From an uncultured Bradyrhizobium sp. (lineage in GTDB: Bacteria > Pseudomonadota > Alphaproteobacteria > Rhizobiales > Xanthobacteraceae): a stretch of DNA of 64,000 nucleotides. Below are positions 42,636 to 52,574 of the stretch, piece after piece (within the stretch, counting starts at the first letter, position 1; each line of letters opens with the position of its first letter). The position numbers and the translations under genes were made by a program. Under the pieces are notes generated by a model. It was not told the DNA's origin and made no database searches. It saw nothing but the letters and a program-made list of their open reading frames with translations. Where the stretch lies: assembly GCF_936928535.1 (NCBI RefSeq), contig NZ_CAKZHY010000123.1, positions 1-64,000 on the forward strand, written 5' to 3'.

Positions 42636-42672
42636 AAGGCCCCGGCGGGATACTCGCCGGGGCCTTTCCTTT
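42636..42672 (+). terminator. Rho-independent terminator after ftsZ
   Basis: AAAGGCCCCGGCG (42636-42648) pairs perfectly with CGCCGGGGCCTTT (42655-42667) around a 7-base loop, and the pyrimidine-rich TCCTTTG follows. It lies 28 bases past the ftsZ stop and probably closes the dcw transcript. Confidence 0.9.
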
Positions 42673-42972
42673 GCTCCCGTGCATATCCGGATTGCACCTT
42701 CAAGCAACTGATTTTAAATCATTAATTACCTGTTGGGTGCTTCAGTAAAACTGCCGGCAACGGCCCCAAACCGAGGTGCAATTTGGTTAAGCCTTGGCGC
42801 GAATACGGCGGGTTTGGGGTAACAATCGGTAAAAAAGCGTGAGTTGGCGCTGTTTGAGGCAGTGACTATGGTTTGCCCGTGACTTGGGGATACGGAGATT
42901 CGAAAGGTCGATCTCGATCGATCAGTCGGGTTCAGTATAAGTCGCAGTGGGTCGTAGTGGGGCGGGTTCCTG
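42673..42972. other. Noncoding leader of lpxC
   Basis: About 300 bases between the ftsZ terminator and lpxC carry an A/T-rich stretch (TTTTAAATCATTAATTACC at about 42713) and scattered TTAA and GGTAA elements. No frame looks like a gene. The stretch probably contains the lpxC promoter; I cannot place it exactly. Confidence 0.45.
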
Positions 42973-43935
42973 ATGAAATTTAGCCGGCAAACAACGCTTC
43001 GTGCGCAAGCCACCGTGGCCGGCGTCGGCGTTCATTCCGGTCTTCCCGTCACGCTCACGCTCGGACCTGCACCTGTCGATGCAGGTCTTATTTTTGTCCG
43101 CACCGGACTTGAGGGAAGTGACCGCGAGATTCAGGCGACCGCCGAGCAGGTGGTGGCGACCGATCTCGCAACGGTCCTCGGTGATCGCAGTGGTCCGCTG
43201 ATCTCCACTGCCGAGCACGTGCTTGCTGCGCTGCGGGGGATGGGTGTCGACAACGCCATCATCGAAGTCGACGGTCCCGAAGTGCCGATCATGGATGGCA
43301 GCGCTGCGGCTTTCATTGCTGCGATTGATCAGGCCGGCATCGTGACCCAGCCGGCACAGCGCCGCTTCATCCAGGTTTTGAAGCCTGTTTCGATCAAGAT
43401 GGGCGACTCCTTCGGCGAGATCCGGCCCTACGCCCACGGCTTCCGTGCCGAGGTCGAAATCGACTTCGCCAATCCCGTCATCGGCCAGCAGAGCTACGGC
43501 TTCGACGTGAGCCCCGAGCGCTTCCGCCGTGAAGTCGGCCGCGCCCGGACCTTCGGTCTGATGGGCGATGTCGCGAAGCTCTGGAGCGCGGGCTATGCGC
43601 TCGGCGCCTCCTTCGAAAATACCGTCGTGTTCGACGAGGAGCGGCTGCTCAACACCGAGGGCCTGCGCTACGCCGACGAATGCGCCCGTCACAAGGTGCT
43701 GGACGTGATCGGCGATCTTGCGCTGGCCGGCCTTCCGCTGCTCGGCGCCTACCGTTCGGTGCGTGGTGGCCACAAGCTCAACCACGCCGTCCTCACCGCG
43801 TTGCTCGCCGACCGTGCCGCTTGGCGGGTTGTCGAGGGCGAGGCGGCCCGCCGCACCACCCGTCCCGTGGTCGAGGTCGGCAGCGGTATCGTTGGCGGCC
43901 GGATCGCCGCGGCCTACGGGCCGGACGTGTCCTGA
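42973..43935 (+). CDS. lpxC: UDP-3-O-acyl-N-acetylglucosamine deacetylase LpxC
   Basis: The 320-residue zinc deacetylase has TTLRAQATVAGVGVHSGLPV at the start, the zinc ligand in LISTAEHVLAALRGMGVDNA, EVPIMDGSAAAFIAAIDQAG, GRARTFGLMGDV and the second zinc region RHKVLDVIGDLALAGLPLLG with GGHKLNHAVLTALL. It carries out the committed step of lipid A synthesis in the cytoplasm. Its position just after ftsZ is typical. It has its own promoter region behind the ftsZ terminator. Confidence 0.97.
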   Translation: MKFSRQTTLRAQATVAGVGVHSGLPVTLTLGPAPVDAGLIFVRTGLEGSDREIQATAEQVVATDLATVLGDRSGPLISTAEHVLAALRGMGVDNAIIEVDGPEVPIMDGSAAAFIAAIDQAGIVTQPAQRRFIQVLKPVSIKMGDSFGEIRPYAHGFRAEVEIDFANPVIGQQSYGFDVSPERFRREVGRARTFGLMGDVAKLWSAGYALGASFENTVVFDEERLLNTEGLRYADECARHKVLDVIGDLALAGLPLLGAYRSVRGGHKLNHAVLTALLADRAAWRVVEGEAARRTTRPVVEVGSGIVGGRIAAAYGPDVS

Positions 43936-44178
43936 AGGGCAGTTGCGCCAGGCGGCCAGCGACAATGTCTCCGGGAAACTCCTGGTAACCATGATCGACT
44001 AGGATTGCGGCGTTTTCGCCTTAATCCGGGCGGAATGCCTGCCTATCCGATGGGTTAACAAACGTTTTTCGGTTACACCGACGTGGTCGTATGGCAGGCA
44101 CCACGGACACATTTCGCGCCCATGGCGGAGATCATGGGCTTGCGGGCACCGCATCACAGGGCGTCAGGTCTTAAATTC

Positions 44179-45066
44179 ATGTCGGCACAGCGTATGACGC
44201 GCGGATTTTTCTTGGTCTCACCGCGAGCCCGTGGGCTGCTTCAAGCCGCGACCCTCTTCCTGCTCGCACTGCCGCTGGCCGGTTGCGGCACCGGCGCGCT
44301 CTGGGACAAGTTCCTCAACAAGGACGACACCTTCACCGAGGAGCCTGCCGACAAGATCTACAATGAGGGCTTGTACCTCATGAACGAAAAGAAGGACATG
44401 AAGGCGGCGAACAAGAAGTTCGAGGAGGTCGACCGCCAACATCCTTATTCCGACTGGGCGCGCAAATCGCTGCTGATGTCGGCCTATGCATCCTACCAGG
44501 GCGGCGACTATGACAGCTGCATCGGCGCCGCGACCCGCTACATCACCCTGCATCCCGGCAGCCCGGACGCCGCCTACGCGCAATATCTGATCGCCGCCTC
44601 GCATTACGACCAGATCCCGGACATCAACCGTGACCAGGGCCGCACCGAGAAGGCAATCGCCTCGCTGGAAGAGGTGGTGCGCAAATATCCGAACTCCGAA
44701 TATGCGACCTCCGCCAAGGCCAAGATCGAGGGGGCGCGCGACCAGCTCGCCGGCAAGGAAATGGCCGTCGGCCGCTACTACATGCAGAAGCGCGACTACA
44801 CGGCCGCGATCAACCGCTACAAGGCCGTGGTGACGCAGTACCAGACCACGCGTCACGTCGAGGAGGCGCTCTACCGCCTCACCGAGGCCTATATGTCGAT
44901 CGGTATCGTCGGCGAGGCCCAGACGGCGGCCGCCGTGCTCGGCCACAATTTTCCTGACAGCCGCTGGTACAAGGACGCCTATAATCTTGTAAAATCCGGC
45001 GGTCTCGAGCCGAGCGAGAATCAGGGGTCCTGGATCAGCCAGACCTTCAAGAAGATTGGCCTCTAA
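44179..45066 (+). CDS. bamD: BamD (ComL) outer membrane assembly lipoprotein
   Basis: The 295-residue product from the ATG at 44179 has a lipoprotein signal peptide ending LLALPLAGC. TPR-like repeats follow: YNEGLYLMNEKKDMKAANKK, FEEVDRQHPYSDWARKSLLM, AYASYQGGDYDSCIGAATRY. Later come KYPNSEYATSAKAKIEGARD and the conserved AVGRYYMQKRDYTAAINRYK. It is an essential part of the BAM complex that inserts beta-barrel proteins in the outer membrane. Starts at 44083, 44122 and 44134 are in frame but would put too many residues before the signal peptide. Confidence 0.93.
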   Translation: MSAQRMTRGFFLVSPRARGLLQAATLFLLALPLAGCGTGALWDKFLNKDDTFTEEPADKIYNEGLYLMNEKKDMKAANKKFEEVDRQHPYSDWARKSLLMSAYASYQGGDYDSCIGAATRYITLHPGSPDAAYAQYLIAASHYDQIPDINRDQGRTEKAIASLEEVVRKYPNSEYATSAKAKIEGARDQLAGKEMAVGRYYMQKRDYTAAINRYKAVVTQYQTTRHVEEALYRLTEAYMSIGIVGEAQTAAAVLGHNFPDSRWYKDAYNLVKSGGLEPSENQGSWISQTFKKIGL

Positions 45067-45090
45067 GCCTCGGCTAGGAAATCTGGTTCC

Positions 45091-46764
45091 ATGCTGGCGC
45101 GTCTGTCGATCCGTGACATCGTCCTGATCGAACGGCTCGATATCGAATTCGCCACTGGCCTCGCGGTTTTGACCGGCGAGACCGGTGCAGGCAAATCCAT
45201 CCTGCTCGATGCCTTCGCGTTGGCCCTCGGCGGCCGCGGTGACGCGGGCCTTGTGCGCCATGGCGCGGAGCAGGGACAGGTGACTGCCGTCTTCGATATC
45301 CCGAAGAATCACCCTGCTGCGAAAATCCTCGCCGAGAACGGCCTCGAGGACACAGGCGAGATGATCCTGCGCCGGGTCCAGTTCGCCGACGGTCGCACCC
45401 GCGCCTTCATCAACGACCAGGCGATCAGCGTGCAGACGCTGAAGGCAGTCGGCGCCGCGCTGGTCGAGATCCATGGCCAGCACGACGAGCGCGCGCTGGT
45501 CGATGCCGCCACCCATCGCCGCCTGCTCGATGCCTTCTCAGGCCTCGAAAAGGACGTCGCCGGCGTCGAAACCCTCTGGGACGCGCGCCGCAGCGCCAAC
45601 ACCGAGCTGGAAGATCATCGCGCCAGCATGGAGCGTGCCGCGCGCGAGGCCGACTATCTGCGCCATGCCTCGGGCGAGCTGAAGCAGCTCGCGCCCAAGG
45701 ATGGCGAGGAGACCTCGCTCGCCCATCGCCGCACCACCATGATGCAGGGCGAGAAGATCGCCTCCGATCTGCGCGAGGCGCAGGAGGTCGTCGGCGGCCA
45801 CAACTCGCCGGTTGCAGCACTGTCGGCCGCGGTGCGCCGGCTGGAGCGTCGCGGCGTCAATTCGCCGGCGCTGGTCGAGCCCGCGGTGAAGGCGATCGAC
45901 ATCGCGATCAATGCGCTGGAGGAGGCGGACCAGCATCTTCTGGCGGCGCTCGCCGCGACCGATTTCGATCCGGCCGAGCTCGAACGCATCGAGGAGCGAT
46001 TGTTCGCTCTGCGCGCGGCCTCGCGCAAATATTCGACGCCGGTCGATGGCCTCGCGGCGCTCGCGGCCAAATATGCCGCCGATGTCGTGCTGATCGACGC
46101 CGGCGCCTCGCGCCTGAAGAAGCTGGAGCAGGCCGCGATCGAGGCAGATAGCCGCTACGCGGCGGCCGCGAAAAAGCTCTCCGCTAGCAGGCAGAAATCG
46201 GCCGAGAAGCTCAACAAAGCCGTCAACGCCGAGCTTGCGCCGCTCAAGTTGGAACGCGCGAAATTCATCACCCAGGTGACGACCGACGAGGCCGCGCCGG
46301 GGCCGCAAGGCTTCGACCGCGTCGAGTTCTGGGTGCAGACCAATCCGGGCACCAAGCCGGGTCCGATGATGAAGGTCGCCTCCGGCGGCGAGCTCTCGCG
46401 CTTCCTGCTGGCGCTCAAGGTCGTGCTGTCCGACCGTGGCTCGGCGCCGACCCTCGTGTTCGACGAAATCGACACCGGCGTCGGCGGTGCGGTGGCAGAC
46501 GCCATCGGTGCCCGGCTGGCACGGCTCGCCGGCAAGGTGCAGGTGATGGCCGTGACCCACGCCCCGCAGGTCGCGGCCCGAGCCGACCAGCATCTGTTGA
46601 TTTCCAAGGATGCGCTGGACAAGGGCAAGCGCGTCGCCACCCGCGTCAACGCACTCGCCGCCGACCACCGGCGCGAGGAAATCGCCCGCATGCTCGCCGG
46701 CGCCGAGATCACGGCCGAGGCGCGGGCCGCCGCGGACCGGCTGCTCAAGGCGGCGACGGCTTAG
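45091..46764 (+). CDS. recN: DNA repair protein RecN
   Basis: The 557-residue SMC-like ATPase has Walker A GETGAGKSILLDAFALALGG (about 29-48) at the N-terminus. A long coiled-coil middle (about 150-400) follows, and the C-terminal signature ASGGELSRFLLALKVVLS precedes Walker B TLVFDEIDTGVGGAVADAIG. RecN acts in recombinational repair of double-strand breaks. It lies 24 bases after bamD, a common alphaproteobacterial order, and is probably co-transcribed. Confidence 0.97.
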   Translation: MLARLSIRDIVLIERLDIEFATGLAVLTGETGAGKSILLDAFALALGGRGDAGLVRHGAEQGQVTAVFDIPKNHPAAKILAENGLEDTGEMILRRVQFADGRTRAFINDQAISVQTLKAVGAALVEIHGQHDERALVDAATHRRLLDAFSGLEKDVAGVETLWDARRSANTELEDHRASMERAAREADYLRHASGELKQLAPKDGEETSLAHRRTTMMQGEKIASDLREAQEVVGGHNSPVAALSAAVRRLERRGVNSPALVEPAVKAIDIAINALEEADQHLLAALAATDFDPAELERIEERLFALRAASRKYSTPVDGLAALAAKYAADVVLIDAGASRLKKLEQAAIEADSRYAAAAKKLSASRQKSAEKLNKAVNAELAPLKLERAKFITQVTTDEAAPGPQGFDRVEFWVQTNPGTKPGPMMKVASGGELSRFLLALKVVLSDRGSAPTLVFDEIDTGVGGAVADAIGARLARLAGKVQVMAVTHAPQVAARADQHLLISKDALDKGKRVATRVNALAADHRREEIARMLAGAEITAEARAAADRLLKAATA

Positions 46765-46772
46765 TTGCGTAT

Positions 46773-46806
46773 CCCGGACGCGGCGCGTTGCGCTGTATCC
46801 GGGGAA
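46773..46806. repeat. Short palindromic repeat relic after recN
   Basis: CCCGGA...TCCGGG arms enclose a GCGGCGC/GCGCTGT inner pair just after the recN stop, with an ATCCGGGG end. It resembles a degenerate member of another rhizobial 'cccggacgcgg' repeat type. Confidence 0.4.
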
Positions 46807-46859
46807 CAAGATACTAACCCGCCTTTACCCTCCCGCCCGCTCCGTCGTATCCAAGCACC

Positions 46860-49007
46860 ATGGCCAGAGCAGCAAAATCAAAACCACTTCGTGACGTCGC
46901 CGATCTCACCAAGGCGCAGGCCAAGGTCGAGCACATGCGGCTGACGCTTGAACTGGAAGAGCACGACAAGCGCTATTATCAGGACGACGCGCCGACCGTG
47001 ACCGACGCGGAGTACGATGCGCTCCGCCAGCGCCTCAACGCGATCGAAAAACGCTTTCCGGAATTCGTCAGCGCGGACTCGCCGTCCCAGAAGATCGGCG
47101 CTGCGCCATCGGGACGTTTCAAGAAGGTGCGGCATTCGGTTCCGATGCTGTCGCTCGACAACGCTTTCGCCGACGAGGACGTGCGCGACTTCGTCGGCCG
47201 CATCGTGCGCTTCCTCAAGCTCGACGACGACAAGATCGACTTTTCCGCCGAACCGAAGATCGACGGCCTGTCGATGTCGCTGCGCTATGAGGGCGGCGAA
47301 CTCGTCACGGCCGCGACGCGCGGCGACGGCGCAGAGGGCGAGGACGTCACCGCCAACATCCGCACGCTCGAGGACGTGCCGCAGAAGCTGAGGGGTCGCA
47401 ACGTCCCTGATATCTGCGAGGTGCGCGGCGAGGTCTACATGACCAAGAAGGCCTTCCTCGCGCTCAACGAGCGGCAGAAGGCGGCGGGCGACACCATCTT
47501 TGCCAACCCGCGCAATTCGGCCGCAGGCTCGTTGCGGCAGAAGGACCCTGGTATCACCGCCTCGCGTCCGCTCGGCTTCTTCGCCTATGCCTGGGGCGAG
47601 ATGAGCGCGATGCCGGAGGAGACGCAGAGCGGCATGATCCACTGGTTCGAGCGCTGCGGCTTCAAGACCAATCCGTTGACCAAGCTGTGTCACTCCGTCG
47701 AGGAGCTGGTCGCGTTCCACCAGAAGATCGAGGAGGAGCGCGCCGGGCTCGACTACGACATCGACGGCGTCGTCTACAAGGTCGACCGGCTGGACTGGCA
47801 GGAACGGCTCGGCTTCGTGTCGCGCACGCCGCGCTGGGGCATTGCGCATAAATTTCCGGCCGAGCGCGCCATGACGGTGCTGCGGGACATCGAAATCCAG
47901 GTCGGTCGCACCGGCTCGTTCACGCCGGTCGGCAAGCTCGAGCCCGTCGGTGTCGGCGGCGTGATCGTGCAGAACGTCACGCTTCACAATGAGGACTACA
48001 TCAAGGGCATCGGCAACAAGGGCGAAGTGTTGCGCGAGGGGCGTGACATCAGGATCGGCGACACCGTCGTGATCCAGCGCGCCGGCGACGTGATCCCGCA
48101 GATCGTCGATGTCGTCATAGACAAGCGGCCACGCGGTGCCAAGGAATTCCAGTTCCCGAAGAAGTGCCCGTGCCCGCTGCATACCGATGTGACGCGCGAG
48201 GAGACCGCGACGGGCGAAGAGGGGTCGCGCGCGCGCTGCACCGGCGAGTTCGCCTGCCCCTATCAGAAGATCGAGCACTTGAAATTGTTCGTGTCGCGGC
48301 GCGCCTTCGACATCGACGGTTTGGGCGAGAAGCAGCTCCAGTATTTCTTCGACGAAGGGTGGGTGAAGGAGCCCGCCGACATCTTCACGCTGGAGAAGCG
48401 TAATTCGAAGCTCAAGCTCGAGGACATCGAGGGCTATGGCGCGACCTCGGTGCGCAATCTGTTCGGCGCCATCGAGAGCCGGCGCAGAATCGCGCTGGAG
48501 CGCTTCGTCTTTGCGCTCGGCATGCGCCACGTCGGCGAGACCACGGCGCTCGCGCTGGCGCGGGGCTACGGCTCCTGGGATGCCTTCCACGACGCCTGCC
48601 TCAAGGTCGCCAAGGGCGACGAGGAGGCGATGGCGGAAATGGACGCGCTCGACCAGATCGGCGACACCGTGATCAAGAGCATCGCCGATTATTTCGGCGA
48701 GAGCCACAACCGCGGCATCGTCGAGCGGCTGACCAAAGAGGTCGAGATCGTCGACGCCGAGAAGCCGAAGAGCAATTCGGCGGTCGCCGGGAAGACGGTG
48801 GTGTTCACGGGCTCGCTGGAGAAGATGACGCGGGATGAGGCCAAGGCGACCGCGGAACGGCTGGGCGCCAAGGTCTCGGGCTCGGTGTCGAAGAAGACCG
48901 ATCTCGTCGTCGCCGGCCCCGGCGCCGGTTCGAAGCTCGCGGACGCCAACAAGCACGGCGTCAAGGTGCTGACCGAGGACGAGTGGCTGAAGCTGATCGG
49001 GGAGTGA
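46860..49007 (+). CDS. ligA: NAD-dependent DNA ligase LigA
   Basis: The 715-residue protein has a domain Ia start (about 15-80: RYYQDDAPTVTDAEYDALRQ) and the adenylation lysine in SAEPKIDGLSMSLRYEGG (Lys134). The OB-fold region GRTGSFTPVGKLEPVGVGGV, a Cys4 zinc finger (Cys residues around 438-470), helix-hairpin-helix repeats and a C-terminal BRCT domain (about 640-715) follow. It seals nicks using NAD+. The order bamD-recN-ligA follows lpxC as in many Rhizobiales. A family B repeat lies after the stop. Confidence 0.97.
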   Translation: MARAAKSKPLRDVADLTKAQAKVEHMRLTLELEEHDKRYYQDDAPTVTDAEYDALRQRLNAIEKRFPEFVSADSPSQKIGAAPSGRFKKVRHSVPMLSLDNAFADEDVRDFVGRIVRFLKLDDDKIDFSAEPKIDGLSMSLRYEGGELVTAATRGDGAEGEDVTANIRTLEDVPQKLRGRNVPDICEVRGEVYMTKKAFLALNERQKAAGDTIFANPRNSAAGSLRQKDPGITASRPLGFFAYAWGEMSAMPEETQSGMIHWFERCGFKTNPLTKLCHSVEELVAFHQKIEEERAGLDYDIDGVVYKVDRLDWQERLGFVSRTPRWGIAHKFPAERAMTVLRDIEIQVGRTGSFTPVGKLEPVGVGGVIVQNVTLHNEDYIKGIGNKGEVLREGRDIRIGDTVVIQRAGDVIPQIVDVVIDKRPRGAKEFQFPKKCPCPLHTDVTREETATGEEGSRARCTGEFACPYQKIEHLKLFVSRRAFDIDGLGEKQLQYFFDEGWVKEPADIFTLEKRNSKLKLEDIEGYGATSVRNLFGAIESRRRIALERFVFALGMRHVGETTALALARGYGSWDAFHDACLKVAKGDEEAMAEMDALDQIGDTVIKSIADYFGESHNRGIVERLTKEVEIVDAEKPKSNSAVAGKTVVFTGSLEKMTRDEAKATAERLGAKVSGSVSKKTDLVVAGPGAGSKLADANKHGVKVLTEDEWLKLIGE

Positions 49008-49033
49008 GGCATTGCGCCCTCCACCTACTCCGC

Positions 49034-49136
49034 TGTCATCGCCCGGCTTGACCGGGCGATCCAGTACCCCCGGGACGGCACTGATAGAATCGATAGGCCG
49101 CGGCGTACTGGATCCCCCGCCTTCGCGGGGGATGAC
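49034..49136. repeat. Family B repeat after ligA
   Basis: It starts GTCATCGCCCGGCTTGACCG and ends CTTCGCGGGGGATGAC, with an inner CGCCCGGCTTGACCGGGCG hairpin and GGCGTACTGGATCCCCCGCC. It separates convergent ligA and the MFS gene. Confidence 0.85.
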
Positions 49137-49173
49137 ACCGAGCGTGGGATGACTGCCGTCGCGTAGCGACGGA

Positions 49174-50451
49174 TCACATGATCCCGCCTTCTTCCTCTTC
49201 CGCCTGCTCGATCAATTCCTCGCTCACCACCAGCTCGCGGCGCGGCACGACGAAGGTCATCATGCAGGCGCAGAGCAGCGAGATTGCGAGGACCGCCGAG
49301 GTCAGCGGCAGCGTCGTTGCGGAGTGGCCGCCGAGATAGGCGCCGAATTGCGACATCAGCGCGCCGATGCCCTGCTGGAGGAAGCCCATGGCGCCCGACG
49401 CGGTGCCGGCGGCCTCGGGGCGGATGCTGATGGCGCCGGCCGCGGAATTGGCCATCACGAAGGCGTTGCCGACCATCACGATCATCTGCGTGCCGAACAG
49501 CCAGCTCGGCGCTTCGTTCCAGCCGGTGAAACTCCACAGCAGGTTCAAGAGGCTGCCGCAGAGTTGCAAGGCCAGGCCGAACCAGATCAGCTTCTCCAGC
49601 GAGTGTCGCGGCGCAAAGCGCACGCAGAGCAGATTGCCGACCAGATACGCAAAGCCTGTCGTTGCGAACCACGCGCCGTATTCGGCGCTGGTCCGGCCCA
49701 TCTGGGTCACGACGATGTAGGGGCCGCCGCCGGCGAAGGTGAAGATGATTTGCGAGGCCAGCACCTGGCACATCACATAGCCCATGAAGGCGCGGCTCTT
49801 GATCAGGCTGCCGACGTCACTGCGAAACCCGCCGCCCCCGGCCGCGCGGTCGCGGCGTGTCTCCGGCAATGCGAGCGCGATGCCGACGGCAACGGCCACT
49901 GCGCCGAACGTCACGGCGTAGAAGATCGCCCGCCAGCCGAATGCGGTCTCGATTAAACCGCCGGTGAGCGGCGAGACCATCTGGCCGATCATCAGCGCTG
50001 CGACCACGAGGCTGATCATGGAGGCGACGCGGTCGCGCGCGTAGATGTCGCGGATGATGGCGCGGCTGATCACCATGCCGGAGGCGCCGCCCAGTGCCTG
50101 GAAGAAGCGCGCCGCGATCAGCTGCGGCAGCGTCTCGGCGAAGATGCAGGCGACGCTCGCCGCGACCATCAGCGCAAGGCCGCCCAGCAGCACCGGACGG
50201 CGGCCGAACTTGTCCGACAGCGGCCCCATGGTGAGCTGCGACAGCGCGATGCCGACCATGTAGAGCGACACCGTCATCTGCGCGATCGAGATGTCGCTGC
50301 CGAAACTCGTCGCCAGCACGGGGAGCGCGGGAACCAGGATGTAGAGCGAGATCGGCGCGATCCCGGTCATGACGACCAGCAGCAGCAACACCACGCGCGA
50401 CGTCGCGATGTTGGTTGCCGTATCAGGCGGTTGGCTGATCATACCGTGCAT
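49174..50451 (-). CDS. Bcr/CflA-family drug efflux MFS transporter
   Basis: The 425-residue protein has twelve membrane segments. The DHA1 motif near TM2-TM3 (LTMGPLSDKFGRRPVLLGG), the TM1 stretch ISLYILVPALPVLATSFGSD and QALGGASGMVISRAIIRDIY of the Bcr/CflA group are all visible. Members expel chloramphenicol, bicyclomycin, fosfomycin and sulfonamides. The tail EEEEGG is acidic. Start at 50451 (Met-His-Gly-Met) or the second Met, three codons later. It lies downstream of and in the same direction as the aminopeptidase gene. Confidence 0.92.
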   Translation of the reverse strand: MHGMISQPPDTATNIATSRVVLLLLVVMTGIAPISLYILVPALPVLATSFGSDISIAQMTVSLYMVGIALSQLTMGPLSDKFGRRPVLLGGLALMVAASVACIFAETLPQLIAARFFQALGGASGMVISRAIIRDIYARDRVASMISLVVAALMIGQMVSPLTGGLIETAFGWRAIFYAVTFGAVAVAVGIALALPETRRDRAAGGGGFRSDVGSLIKSRAFMGYVMCQVLASQIIFTFAGGGPYIVVTQMGRTSAEYGAWFATTGFAYLVGNLLCVRFAPRHSLEKLIWFGLALQLCGSLLNLLWSFTGWNEAPSWLFGTQMIVMVGNAFVMANSAAGAISIRPEAAGTASGAMGFLQQGIGALMSQFGAYLGGHSATTLPLTSAVLAISLLCACMMTFVVPRRELVVSEELIEQAEEEEGGIM

Positions 50452-50559
50452 GGATCGACACTAGCCGCATCGCGAAGGCAGCGAACATGGTCGTTTCGGT
50501 ATGCGGCTATGCGTGATGCCGAGCCTTGCGCAAACCGCGTAGCGCTATGCGGGTACGGT

Positions 50560-52389
50560 CTAAGCCTTCAGCTCCGCCGTGGCCTGATCGAGCCAGGTCT
50601 TCGTCGTCTCGTCCAGCGCCGGACCCACTTCGGCCCGCACGCGCGCGTGGTAGGCGTTGAGCCAGGCGAGCTCGTCGCGGTTCAGCATCGCTGTGTCGAT
50701 CAGCCGGCGGTCGATCGGCGCCAGGGTCAGGGTCTCGAACGCGTTCATCGATTTCTCGGCGCCCTTGATGTCGGCCGCGATCACCAGCTCGAGGTTCTCG
50801 ATGCGGATGCCAAAGCCGTCGGTCTTATAATAGCCGGGCTCGTTGGAGAGGATCATACCGCGCTTCAGCGGCGTGGTGCCGAGCTTCGAGATCCGGGCCG
50901 GGCCTTCGTGGACGCTGAGATAGCTGCCGACGCCGTGGCCGGTGCCGTGCTCGAAATCGACGCCGGCCGCCCAGAGATATTGCCGCGCCAGCGTGTCGAG
51001 CTGCGCGCCGGTGGTGCCGTCGGGAAACACCGCGCGGGCGATCGCCATATGGCCGCGCAGCACGCGCGTGAAGCGGTCGCGCATCTCGTCGGTCGGCTCG
51101 CCCACAGCCATGGTGCGGGTGACGTCGGTGGTGCCGTCTTCATATTGCGCGCCGGAATCGATCAGCAGGAGATCACCTAGTGCGATCCGCCGGTTGCTCT
51201 TGCGGGTGACGCGGTAGTGCACGATGGCGCCGTTCGGCCCCGTGCCCGAGATGGTCGGGAACGACACGTCCCTCAAGGCGCCGGTGTCGCGGCGGAACGT
51301 CTCCAGCGCCTCGACGGCGTCGATCTCGGTGAGCTTGCCGCTTGGTGCCTCGCGGTCGATGAAGGCGAGGAAGCGCGCCAGCGCGATGGCGTCACGCCGG
51401 TGTGCCGTCTGCGTCCCCTTGATCTCGGTCGCGTTCTTCACCGCCTTGAGCAGCGCGATCGGATCGCTGCCGCGCAGCGGCTTGCCGCCGCCGCCCGCGA
51501 TCAACCGACTCAGGGCGTCGGCCGCCGTGGCGCCGTCGAGCGCGATCGCAGCGCCGCTTTTCGCGAGTGCCATCAGCGTCGGCGTCAGCGCATCGGGCTC
51601 GCGCACGTCGGCGGACTGCTCGAGATGGTCGCGCGTCAAATTGGAGAGCTTGCGGTGGTCGATGAACACCGTGGGACGGCCGACCTTGGGCACCAGCGCG
51701 TAGGACAGCGGCAGCGGCGTATGGGCGACGTCGGCGCCACGGATATTGAAGGTCCAGGCGACTGCGTGGCTATCGGACAGCACCAGCGCGTCGGCGCCCA
51801 GTCTGTCGATCTCGCTCTTGATCTGCGCCACCTTCTCGGCCTCGGCAATGCCGGCATGTTGCAGGCCATGGATCGCGACCGGTGCGATCGGCGGCTGCGG
51901 CCGGTCCTGCCAGACCGCGTCGATGGGATTGCTGTCGACCGCCACAAGCTCGGCGCCGGCCTTGGTGCAGGCGGCGCCGAGGCGCTCGGCTGCTGCAAAA
52001 GTGTGCAGCCACGGGTCAAATCCTAGGCGATCACCGGGTTTGAGATGCGCCGAGACCCAGCTTTCCGGCGGCGGATCGATCAGCGATTCCACCACCCATG
52101 CCTTGGCGTCGACCTGCTTGGCGGCCTGGATCGTGTAGCGGCCGTCGACGAACAAGGCGGCTTCCTGGGCCAGCACCACGGCAAGCCCCGCCGAGCCGGT
52201 GAAGCCGGTCAACCAGGCGAGCCGCTCTTCCGAGGGCGCCACATACTCATTTTGCTGCTGATCGGCGCGCGGAACGACGAAGCCGGTCAGCTTGCGGCGG
52301 GCGAGTTCTTCACGGAGCGCAGCCAGACGCGCCGTCAGTGCGACGCCGGCCTCGGGCTCCTCGAATGTCTGGAAGTGTGCTTCGAACAT
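50560..52389 (-). CDS. Aminopeptidase P (Xaa-Pro aminopeptidase), M24 family
   Basis: The 609-residue protein is of the long, three-domain type: two creatinase-like N-terminal domains and a C-terminal pita-bread domain. Metal ligands are in LLLIDSGAQYEDGTTDVTRT, HGTGHGVGSYLSVHEGP and LSNEPGYYKTDGFGIRIENL. It removes the N-terminal residue from peptides with proline second. Length and domain order resemble eukaryotic XPNPEP1-like enzymes rather than the shorter PepP of Escherichia coli. Confidence 0.93.
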   Translation of the reverse strand: MFEAHFQTFEEPEAGVALTARLAALREELARRKLTGFVVPRADQQQNEYVAPSEERLAWLTGFTGSAGLAVVLAQEAALFVDGRYTIQAAKQVDAKAWVVESLIDPPPESWVSAHLKPGDRLGFDPWLHTFAAAERLGAACTKAGAELVAVDSNPIDAVWQDRPQPPIAPVAIHGLQHAGIAEAEKVAQIKSEIDRLGADALVLSDSHAVAWTFNIRGADVAHTPLPLSYALVPKVGRPTVFIDHRKLSNLTRDHLEQSADVREPDALTPTLMALAKSGAAIALDGATAADALSRLIAGGGGKPLRGSDPIALLKAVKNATEIKGTQTAHRRDAIALARFLAFIDREAPSGKLTEIDAVEALETFRRDTGALRDVSFPTISGTGPNGAIVHYRVTRKSNRRIALGDLLLIDSGAQYEDGTTDVTRTMAVGEPTDEMRDRFTRVLRGHMAIARAVFPDGTTGAQLDTLARQYLWAAGVDFEHGTGHGVGSYLSVHEGPARISKLGTTPLKRGMILSNEPGYYKTDGFGIRIENLELVIAADIKGAEKSMNAFETLTLAPIDRRLIDTAMLNRDELAWLNAYHARVRAEVGPALDETTKTWLDQATAELKA

Positions 52390-52574
52390 GGCTCAGTTTA
52401 GGATCATGGGGATCAGTCCGCAATGTAGACGCAATTGCCCTCTCATCTGGCATGGACTGTGCTTGAAAATGTTCCATTCGAATTGAGTGGAGTAGTGGAT
52501 GCGGCAGTTGCGCTTCGTCCGGATAACAGGGAAGTTCGAGCAAGTGGTTCATCTCAACGGCGAGGGGACACACG